Shown: one piece after another, positions 38,601-45,319 of the stretch
Layout of the letters: each line of letters opens with the position of its first letter
How positions within the stretch are numbered: the stretch's first letter is position 1
From: Colias croceus
Taxonomy: Eukaryota; Arthropoda; Insecta; Lepidoptera; Pieridae
Direction: 5' to 3'
Assembly: GCF_905220415.1 (NCBI RefSeq)
Contig: NC_059539.1
Coordinates: 1,488,001-1,552,000 of the forward strand
Length of the DNA stretch: 64,000 bases
The notes under the pieces: model-generated
Told to the model about the DNA's origin: nothing
The model's input: only the letters and a program-made list of their open reading frames with translations
Database searches by the model: none
Made by a program: the position numbers and the translations under genes

Positions 38601-40868
38601 GTTCAAATATCGTCAGTAAACCGATTTACAGACAACCAGTTTTTTTTATTGAGAAAAGGGAAGCGCTAGACCACAATCTCGCCTGATGTTAAGCTGAGAT
38701 GTGGTCTAAGATGGAACGTGCTTCCCTAGAAGGTACCTGTTCACTGTACGCTTGATTTAATACAAAGTGCTTTCAAGTGATATCCTTTCGATGATATTGC
38801 TTAATTAGCAATAAACTATATAGATGGTGCTAAATAACCTTCTGATATAAATGAGAACTTTTGTATGTTTGTTTGTAACTCCTTCAAGCAAAAACTGCTG
38901 AACCGATTTTCATGAAATTTGGCACACACATAATGGTAACTTGGATTAACATATAGGATTGTTTTTATCCCGAAAATCTCACGGGAACGGGAACTGTGCG
39001 GGTTTTCCTTTGACTACGCGGGCGAATATGCGTGCTTAAAGCAAGTGATAGTTAAATTATACATTCCATATGACACTAACATTATTTAATTAATTAAAAC
39101 ATTCCAGGTTTACAAGATCTCCAAGTAGACTGTCCACATGAAGCAATACTAGAGCTGCGCGACACAAATGATGAGAGGATATGGAGTGGGGGTGAACAGG
39201 TAAAGATATAGAAGCCTAATTTAAAAGAAGTAAACAAACATACTGAATTAAGTCTAGAACACTTTATGTTGTATGTTGTTTGGTGTGGTAATATTTAGTT
39301 ATCTGTGATATAACTACGAATGAATTATCTGCGTACTTAACTACACTGTTTTGTCTAGTTACAACTAGGTAAATCTTCTTTGTACAGGTATGCGGGTACT
39401 TCAGACGGCGCGATTCAAGCGCTCGGCCCGTACTAGCGCGAATACGACCGCGGGAAGACGGTACTTGTGCTGTGTGCTTCTCCGCACCCACACCTGGAGC
39501 TTACTTGCTTGCTGTTACGCTTAATAACACGCCGATTAAGGTAATAATTAAAGCATGCTCTTCACAGTATTGGTCTTATTTCGTGATTTTCTATTCGTGA
39601 TTAGATTCAGAAGGAAAATATTTTCATTCTGAATCTAATCACGAATAAGATTTATAGTTTACACACGACCCTACTCTATCGTCTCGTTCTTTTTATAAGA
39701 TATACACCTTCTCACACAAGAAGATAAATTTTCTCCAAATGCAGTGTACCATAATATAAAATTATGATAAGCTCCTGTTCTTTGCCTGAAGCGTGATGTC
39801 CCATAAGTATTTTCCCTTTAATAACCGTCACATATCGTGAGAGATTTCTAATAAAATTGGTTAATTACATCAATATATATTATTACACAACCTTTACACC
39901 ACATAATAAATGACCTGCCACTATAAAATTGCCTCTATCCCCAGGGCAGTCCATTCCACTGCATTATAAATGACCTGCCACTATAAAATTACCCCTTTGC
40001 CCCAGGGAAGTCCATTCCCCTGCATTATAAATGACCTGCCACTATAAAATTACCCCTTTGCCCCCAGGGCAGTCCATTCCCCTGCATTATAAATGACCTG
40101 CCACTATAAAATTACCCCTTTGCCCCCAGGGCAGTCCATTCCCCTGCATTATAAATGACCTGCCACTATAAAGTTGTCCCTTTGCCCCAGGGCAGTCCAT
40201 TCCCCTGCATTATAAATGATCTGCCACTATAAAGTTGCCCCTTTGCCCCAGGGCAGTCCATTCCCCTGCATTATAAATGACCTGCCACTATAAAGTTGCC
40301 CCTTTGCCCCAGGGCAGTCCATTCCCCTGCATTATAAATGACCTGCCACTATAAAATTGCCTCTTTGCCCCCAGGGCAGTCCATTCCCGTGCGCAGCGCG
40401 TGTGATGCGCGCACACACGGGGCAGTTCCACTGCTGCGCGTACTGCTCGTCGGGCGGCCGGCGGGACGCTACCTGTGGCTGTGGCTCTACTATGGCCGGC
40501 GGGTATAAAGGTTGGTAAAAACACATAAATGGATATTTTATTTTCCTAAACTCTTGAGAACTTTGTTGGTAAACGTAGCTAAATATAGAACAAGATAATA
40601 ACTATTACTAAGACTTTTATTAAAAATTCACCCCAAAAATTGTTTGAAGCGTCTGGTACTAGCAGACCACAAAAACTGGCAAAGCTATTGTGAGTCAAAA
40701 GTTAAAGGCATTTATTTTCAATACCTATTTATTTATATTATTTATTCCCCAGGATGTGGGCACGGCCACCCGGGCTGGCCGGGCACGCGGCACTGGTCGT
40801 GCTGCGGCAGCACGCGCCGCAACTCGCCCTGCGCCCGCGCACAACACATGTACCAGTTCTCCTTGTAA
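26697..40868 (+). CDS. TRIM45: TRIM45-type RING/B-box/filamin-domain E3 ligase
   Basis: Probable ubiquitin E3 ligase. Exons: 26697-27030, 32988-33124, 33474-33641, 36087-36257, 36742-36918, 37414-37611, 38139-38370, 39108-39199, 39388-39540, 40375-40510 and 40753-40868; 1914 nt, 637 aa. The RING starts at C71 (CGVC ... CLHSFCTRC) and closes with CPTC at 168-171, with a Ser-rich insert coded by exon 2 between. B-box 1 covers about 203-245 and B-box 2 about 251-287 (RCAHH ... CVISHAGHAL). A helical, Ala/Arg-rich coiled-coil follows to about 395, then a filamin-type Ig domain (ADPDKCVLNTEG ... LAVTLNNTPIKGSPF). The diagnostic TRIM45 tail follows: GQFHCCAYCSSGG, CGCGSTMAGGY, GCGHGHPGW and HWSCCG. 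The first in-frame ATG is 26697; the frame is open upstream without another ATG. Exons are much richer in G+C than the introns. Human TRIM45 is 580 aa. Confidence 0.95.
29461..29600 (+). repeat. LINE 3'-tail-like repeat ending in poly(A)
   Basis: GC-rich block with 'gggccgcggccccctcatta', 'cagtggggttttagtcggtg' and 'cataacccacgg', ending in a run of eleven A residues. This block type is common at 3' ends of lepidopteran non-LTR elements (established type, exact family inferred). Confidence 0.6.
29614..29808 (-). pseudogene. LINE reverse-transcriptase C-terminal remnant
   Basis: The minus-strand frame reads YLWNDLPPSMFSNNYDIGAF followed by EKRVYILSKE, which matches the usual C-terminal 'LWN.LP' end of insect non-LTR reverse transcriptases. 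It is short, has no catalytic motif and stops soon after. It abuts the poly(A) of the block to its left, so two retroelements meet here. Confidence 0.65.
30162..30369 (+). repeat. Short interspersed repeat, family A copy 3
   Basis: Near-complete copy from 'ctagatgcgctccgcggttt' to 'agctttataatattagtata'. Confidence 0.88.
30464..30656 (+). repeat. Short interspersed repeat, family D copy 3
   Basis: Near-identical in layout to the copy at 5738: 'actagtggtccgccccggct', 'cgcaataaaaggtagcctat', 'acagacagacagagtta', 'cgcatttataatattagtat'. Confidence 0.88.
32235..32457 (+). repeat. Short interspersed repeat, family C copy 2
   Basis: Starts 'ctagcttcccacccgcggct', contains 'ccgcatcaaaatccgttgcg' and ends 'gttttatactagatatgtag'. 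It has an extra 'actagatactagagactag' insertion. Confidence 0.88.
34728..34776 (-). other. Candidate first coding exon of an antisense gene in TRIM45 intron 3
   Basis: On the minus strand an ATG opens the 16-codon frame MIADEIISAIEAFHTI, ending at a strong donor (ATCG|GTAAGTC). Upstream sequence is AT-rich. The short peptide looks amphipathic and protein-like, but I do not recognise a family and could not place the next exon with confidence. It could equally be chance. Confidence 0.3.
36340..36511 (+). repeat. Short interspersed repeat, family B copy 2 (decayed)
   Basis: Diverged copy lacking its 5' start; 'ttcccgtccccggggaattt' and 'gcgtgaaagagtaacaaaca' are still clear. TRIM45 intron 4. 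Confidence 0.75.
36512..36694 (-). repeat. Short interspersed repeat, family A copy 4
   Basis: Directly abuts the family B copy on its left in opposite orientation. The right end reads 'gcggagtgcagctagta'. TRIM45 intron 4. Confidence 0.88.
36931..37094 (+). mobile_element. Compact GC-rich element with inverted ends, copy 1
   Basis: A 160-bp block begins 'aagctattgcatagcttc', contains 'gcggggaccgaatcgagaaa' and 'cgctccccactccgacgggc', and ends 'gcatgcaatagctttaccgc'. Its ends are partly complementary (aagctattgcat). An almost identical copy lies in the opposite orientation at 46624-46780 in MED15. This copy begins 12 nt after the donor of TRIM45 exon 5. Class unknown; it could be a MITE or an RNA-derived SINE. 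Confidence 0.75.
37860..38082 (-). repeat. Short interspersed repeat, family B copy 3
   Basis: Near-complete; ends 'gccggcggaaagctag' only about 56 bp before TRIM45 exon 7. Its closest relative here is the copy at 45932 (both have 'gaataggctcataaactact' or its complement). Confidence 0.88.
38436..38640 (+). mobile_element. MITE-like element with 'tgacgtgacaacgtctta' end, copy 1
   Basis: Begins TGACGTGACAACGTCTTA, contains 'catgactcatgcggcgttac' and 'gagagcgcggaacgagtgac', and has the inverse word 'gacgttgtcacgttcaa' near its right side. It lies in TRIM45 intron 7, preceded by a T-run. A second copy in opposite orientation is at 51657-51840. Confidence 0.75.
38645..38760 (+). repeat. LINE-tail-like dispersed repeat, second copy
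   Basis: Relative of the block at 3462 (ctcgcctgatgttaagctga). TRIM45 intron 7. Confidence 0.6.
38835..39040 (-). repeat. Short interspersed repeat, family B copy 4
   Basis: Recognised by 'ctgaaccgattttcatgaaa', 'cacgggaacgggaactgtgc' and a GC-rich right end. TRIM45 intron 7. Confidence 0.85.
39592..39647. repeat. 56-bp near-perfect palindrome
   Basis: Two 28-nt arms with a single mismatch and no loop, centred between 39619 and 39620 (AAAAT|ATTTT). The left arm starts TATTCGTGATTAGATTCAG. It lies in TRIM45 intron 9. Confidence 0.9.
39902..40396 (+). repeat. Minisatellite of eight 3' splice-site copies at TRIM45 exon 10
   Basis: Eight head-to-tail units of about 60-62 bp, each reading 'ataaatgacctgccactata', a C/T-rich tract, CAG, then GGCAGTCCATTCCC (one copy GGAAGTCC). 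The last unit is the real acceptor of exon 10 (CAG at 40372-40374). Each unit therefore carries a polypyrimidine tract, an AG and the first codons of the exon (G S P F P). In the seven upstream units the frame continues into 'tgcattataaatgacctgcc' and meets TAA 14 codons in. Confidence 0.93.
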
Positions 40869-40876
40869 ATACAATA

Positions 40877-41019
40877 CTAGCTGTGCCCCGCGGTTTTGGT
40901 CTTAGCGTGTTGATAGCCTTCCTCGATAAATGGGCTATCTAACACCGAAAGAATTTTTCAAATCGGACCAGTAGTTCCTGAGATTAGCGCGTTCAAACAA
41001 ACTCTTCAGCTAATATTAA
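40877..41019 (+). repeat. Short interspersed repeat, family A copy 5, in the TRIM45 3' UTR
   Basis: Starts 'ctagctgtgccccgcggttt', lacks the usual segment after 'cggtttt', and begins 8 nt after the TRIM45 stop codon. Confidence 0.88.
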
Positions 41020-41224
41020 AGTCTAAATTATGTTATTCTAATACAGCAGTATGGATACTTGGAGAATCGACCGAGTATCTGTAACTACGAATGTACTAAT
41101 ATGAGCCAGACCAACTGAAACCGTCTGATACTACAAATACGCCATCAACATGTCTGGTACATGTAAATTTATAACTTCATAAAAAAATACATATACAAAT
41201 GAATTGTTGAATTTATTATTCAAC

Positions 41225-41400
41225 TAGCTTTTCGCCCCGACTTCGCCCGTGGTACCTACATGTTAACTTTTTTTCATAAAAACTATTGATCCTATCTCTC
41301 AAGTTGGATCGAACTGCACATAGTGTGCGAATTTTATTATAATCGGTTAAGTGGTTTAGGAGTCCATGGAGGACAAACATTGTGACACGAGGTCTAAATA
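41225..41400 (+). repeat. Short interspersed repeat, family D-like
   Basis: Head 'ctagcttttcgccccgactt' and 'cgcccgtggtacctacatgt' are like family D; the body differs. It lies in the probable TRIM45 3' UTR. Confidence 0.65.
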
Positions 41401-41554
41401 TATTAAGATTGACGGAGTATTAGAAGTTCTCTTTAATATAAGTTGTATGTTTATACTTAGTTATGTAAGTAATATGTTGTTTATTATAACAGTATTATAA
41501 AATATGGATGTCGTTGCCACACGTGTGGTATTTTCTGTGATTGTTATAAATATT

Positions 41555-41560
41555 AATAAA
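41555..41560 (+). promoter_or_regulatory. Candidate poly(A) signal of TRIM45
   Basis: First AATAAA I find after the TRIM45 stop codon, 690 nt downstream, followed by a T-rich stretch at about 41580. Confidence 0.55.
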
Positions 41561-41765
41561 AAATGTTCTTAATTCTGGCTTTTTATTTCAAAGCACTTGG
41601 ATATTAAATGACATCTTTCCACAACATAAAAAGACGTATAGAAACATTACCTAGCCGAAACTCATTACTTACTTACCTACTTAGTTACTTAGTTTCAAAA
41701 ATATTTGACATTATAACTTTTTGAAAATTTACAAAATTCTTAACTAGTGAAAACGATATGAAATA

Positions 41766-42321
41766 CAAGGTGTCTCAAAAGAAAGTTTATATTTTGTGGA
41801 TGAATAAAAAAAAAACTAAGCGGTGTATTGAAAAAATGTTTATTAATTATTAAAGTGCATAATATGGGAATTTATTTCTTAAAAATAATATTGTTCAAAT
41901 GCAGTCCATTGCGATCACGGCACTTATAAAATTACAGAATTTATTACGCCCGCTTTCGTCTTCAAAAAAGTAAGGGCCAATAATTGCTCGCTAATTTCTA
42001 TCCTGAATAATTTCTTGTGGGGGTGGGTATCTTAAATCTAAAGTGTATGCCAACAAACCAACTTCTCTAGTGCATTTAAAAGAAAATATCCGACACGAAA
42101 TGGCAGCCATCACTGTGTCTACCTGCCGAGCTGTCATAAATAATTTTACTGTTCGATTACATGAGTGCCGTGAACGCAATGGACTGCATTTGGACGATAT
42201 TATTTTTAAGAAATAAATTCCCATATTAAGCACTTTAATAATTAATAAACATTTTTTCAATACACCGCTTACTTTTTTTTTATTGATCCACAAAATATAA
42301 ACTTTCTTTTGAGACACCCTG
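41766..42321. mobile_element. Deleted Tc1/mariner-like element with long inverted repeats
   Basis: The ends 'caaggtgtctcaaaagaaag' and 'ctttcttttgagacaccctg' are flanked by TA. The inverted repeats extend about 155 bp on each side (41766-41926 and 42163-42321). The right arm codes the end of a transposase (42016-42216). About 555 bp in all, so the catalytic core is gone. Confidence 0.85.
42016..42216 (+). pseudogene. Transposase C-terminal remnant
   Basis: An open frame to the stop at 42214 reads GYLKSKVYANKPTSLVHLKE, then NIRHEMAAI and NGLHLDDIIFKK. This is the C-terminal end typical of mariner/IS630-type DDE transposases ('LK.KVY' then 'NG.H.EDIIF'). No N-terminal or catalytic part is present in the element. 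Confidence 0.75.
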
Positions 42322-42512
42322 TATTACACATATTATAACTGTATATAAAAATGTCCAAAACATCATTATAAAGATTATAATAATGTGATTTAAAGTTATT
42401 AGAAGAACACGCTAAGTGTCATATCATCATAAATCGGTTAAGCAGATGTATTTAAATGAAATACTACACTAATATGATAAAAACATAATTAATAAAATAT
42501 TTGAGATAAAAA

Positions 42513-42640
42513 TGTCTCTGTCTGGCAGGACACAGAAAGCTGATCACCTACTTGTCCCTAAATAAAATCGATCAGTGAAACAGATGTAATGCATCTGCCC
42601 CTTACCCCACTTGGGGTCATGGGACTTCTCTGAGAAAGGG
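42513..42640 (+). repeat. tRNA-derived SINE fragment
   Basis: Body of the SINE seen at 12943, in opposite orientation: 'ggacacagaaagctgatcac', 'catctgccccttaccccact'. The tRNA-like head is missing. Confidence 0.8.
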
Positions 42641-43176
42641 GTCTTATGAAATAAAACAACAGATTAAAATTCTATCACAAGTTTATTTTACAAAAATTAT
42701 TGCTTATTTCCAAGTTAAATCTATTTTTACACTAAATAGTAAATTGAGGGCTGATTTTTCAAACCTTCGTTAATACTTATTCGTCGAATAACGTATTAAA
42801 CTACCATTTCACTTCATTTCAAATGTATTCTTTGCCTGTATTTGACAGTTTACGGGTGACATTTTAATGTAATCGTGTAATGCTTTACTGGGCGAATAAG
42901 TTTTAACTGTATTGAAAAATCGGCCCTTATTAAAATAAACTCAGTAATCTGGAAAAATGGAATACGAGTTATTCCGATGATTTTATGTACAAAAATAAGA
43001 CAAAAAAATCTATGATGTTATAATTTTATTTAAAATATCAAAATAAATAAAAATTCCATGTTAAGATTTCAAATTCGCCTAACTATTATAATTTAGAATG
43101 TCGTTTTGAGGCGACTGTAAAACACTTAAACAACAATAATGCTAAAATTGAGTTATACATACTTACTATATATACG

Positions 43177-43326
43177 AAAAAGAGCGTGTGTGTCGAGCAC
43201 ACGTGTCAGAAGTGAAACTTCTTTAGCAAGATTTAAAGATACAAAAATCGTCGCCTTACTATGGAGTTAATAAAACAAGACCTTGTTTTACTCTCAACGC
43301 GCCTCGAGAAGTTTCACTTCAAAAAG
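43177..43326 (+). mobile_element. Inverted-end element, family G copy 1
   Basis: It starts 'aaaaagagcgtgtgtgtcga', then has 'acacgtgtcagaagtgaaac' and 'aaaaatcgtcgccttacta', and ends 'cgcgcctcgagaagtttcac'. The word gaagtgaaacttctt recurs inverted at the far side. Related pieces lie at 43722, 52390 and 56770. Confidence 0.7.
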
Positions 43327-43721
43327 TAGGTAGATGATGAAATTTTTGTGTTTTCTTGTATATCTAATGGTAAATCTGGTATGAAATGGTAAAAAAAACC
43401 CTGATTTTCTCACTTCATCAATAATCTATATTTTAGAATTTACCTATATATTCTAAAAACATTTTCGTTGTCTTGTTATATTCATACATGATACAGATAC
43501 TCTAAAATTACATAATAATATGTACTTTAGGAACGCGATTTTATTTGTAACTGTCATAATAATAAAAAGGAAGAGTGTACCAGACAAAATATTTATATAT
43601 CGTTTTAAATAAGCTGTAAAAATAGCTGCTTTCGAAATCTATTAAAATGTACGAAAACATCATTTTTCCGTGTTTTTTTTTAATTTAATTTAAATTTATT
43701 GAGATAAAAAAAAATGTCCGT

Positions 43722-43938
43722 GTACTAGTGTACACGTACACAGAAGTGAAACTTCTTTATGACCTTATTTTTCAAAAAATAAAATTTACTATAATATGAA
43801 TCTTTACAGAAATACGTCTAATCACGCGTGGTAGGGATAAGAAAAAGATGGCGCGTAACGGAAAAATGTCACGCGTAACGAAAAAATGTTACACTCAATT
43901 TTTTTCCAACCCCGATAAAGAAGTTTCACTTCAAAAAA
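43722..43938 (+). mobile_element. Inverted-end element, family G copy 2
   Basis: Begins 'gtgtacacgtacacagaagt' and ends 'aaagaagtttcacttcaaa'; the interior differs from copy 1 and has two 'cacgcgtaacg'-type words. Confidence 0.6.
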
Positions 43939-44380
43939 AAACAAGATAAATTGATAATTATAATTATAAATTGATATATTGATAATAGATAATTTGTCAA
44001 TCGCAAAAATCACCTTCAATTAATATTAATTAAATTTTAAAAATTAAAAATTACAAATAAACTAGTATATTTATTATCTATAAATTAATTTTCTTAAACA
44101 TAACATAACTCCAATTAAATATCACTCTTCAAGCCAAAATATACACAAGTTCTATCTGAATCTTGGACTTTCAATAAATTTTTTTACTTTTTTTTTACAA
44201 AAACCGCTTTCAAAATGTCAGAACTAGACCAAACTTAAATGGAAATACACTTTTCACCTTCATACCACATCAGCGTTCAAATAAAAAATATAAAAAAAAA
44301 TCACAAGAGTATACAAAATATTGTCGAATTAAGAACTTTCTTTTTTGAAGTCGGTTGAAAATTATATTAGATCTTTAACC

Positions 44381-44442
44381 ATGAGAAACGGATTTATGCA
44401 TAACGCATCTGCCCCTTACCCCACTAGGGGACTTCACTCTAT
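44381..44442 (+). repeat. tRNA-derived SINE fragment
   Basis: Short tail: 'gcatctgccccttaccccac' and 'taggggacttcact', like the SINE at 12943. Confidence 0.75.
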
Positions 44443-44497
44443 ACCCCGAACGCTATCTTTTAACTTTTTTTTCAACATATAATTTACTATCCTTATA

Positions 44498-44864
44498 CAG
44501 AGTGTCCCACTGTTGGTATACTAAGCTGAAAGATGGTTATAGTTTTGCATACGTTGAGTAAGTAAAAAATAATTAAAAAATTCCAGACGCATATTTTTTT
44601 CAAATAGATGAATTCTTAAAACTCTATGTGTACACCCATAACAAGCAACCCGCCCAACTTTGCCACCCGCACGTGAGCTATTGTTTAAGATTATGTTTTC
44701 ATAAACAAAATTAGCGAAGCGGTATATGCCGGCTGCGCGAAGCTAAAGAAGAAAACATGGATTTTCAGGAAAAATTTAGGCCATCATTATCATATTTTAC
44801 GTAATCAGTGTATGCAAAACTACAAGTTCCTTCGCGCTTAGTATACCAATAGTGGGACACCCTG
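44498..44864. mobile_element. 367-bp inverted-repeat element flanked by TA
   Basis: Left end 'cagagtgtcccactgttggt' and right end 'accaatagtgggacaccctg' are inverted repeats continuing through 'atactaagc/gcttagtat'. TA stands outside each end, as in Tc1/mariner-type elements. No reading frame inside. Confidence 0.85.
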
Positions 44865-44903
44865 TACATTCTTCTATTATAATTCTCTTAAATTATGTAA
44901 ATA

Positions 44904-45298
44904 CAGGGTTACTTGTAAAACACCAGCAACATCACAGGACAAGATAGCTAACATCATAAATAACAACATTTGTTCTACGACTATTGGCATAACGCAATAA
45001 ATTATTTTTAAATGATTTTTTAAGCTTTTATTGTACTCTCCTAACATTGGTAAGTCTATGTTCTATTCATTAACGCGACGCCCGCGCACGCTTCTTCCCC
45101 CTCTCGTTCGCTTCTTGTTTACGTAATTTTTGGGATGCGCGTAGAGTTTATAATATTCAGACGGAAAATTAAATGAATATTTATTTTTGTATGAAAATAA
45201 AATCTAACAAATTATCAAAAGTCGTAGAACAAATGTTGTTACTTATGATGTTAGCTATCTTGTCCTGCGAGGTTGCTGGTGTTTTACAATTAACCCTG
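44904..45298. mobile_element. 395-bp inverted-repeat element flanked by TA, copy 1
   Basis: Ends 'cagggttacttgtaaaacac' and 'gtgttttacaattaaccctg'. The inverted repeats run about 120 bp, through 'gatagctaacatcat' and 'gttctacgact'. A 5'-truncated copy in the other orientation is at 60231-60541. The right end lies 21 nt beyond the MED15 stop codon. Confidence 0.88.
45181..45186 (-). promoter_or_regulatory. Candidate poly(A) signal of MED15, inside a transposon
   Basis: First AATAAA on the minus strand after the MED15 stop codon, about 135 nt downstream and inside the inverted-repeat element 44904-45298. Confidence 0.5.
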
Positions 45299-45319
45299 TA
45301 TATTTTATCTAGTATATAT

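Larger units (their letters stand above)
42322..45319. other. Convergent intergenic region, TRIM45 to MED15
   Basis: No exon recognised. It is filled with SINE fragments (42513, 44381), two copies of a TIR-like element with 'gaagtgaaacttctt' (43177, 43722) and two inverted-repeat elements (44498, 44904). The 3' ends of both flanking genes face this region. Confidence 0.65.

Noticed and set aside
39902..40374. CRISPR-like array
   Set aside because: The units are contiguous without unique spacers and this is animal DNA; it is a minisatellite.
40288..40526. Two minus-strand frames over TRIM45 exon 10
   Set aside because: Shadows of the GC-rich exon and the minisatellite on the opposite strand.
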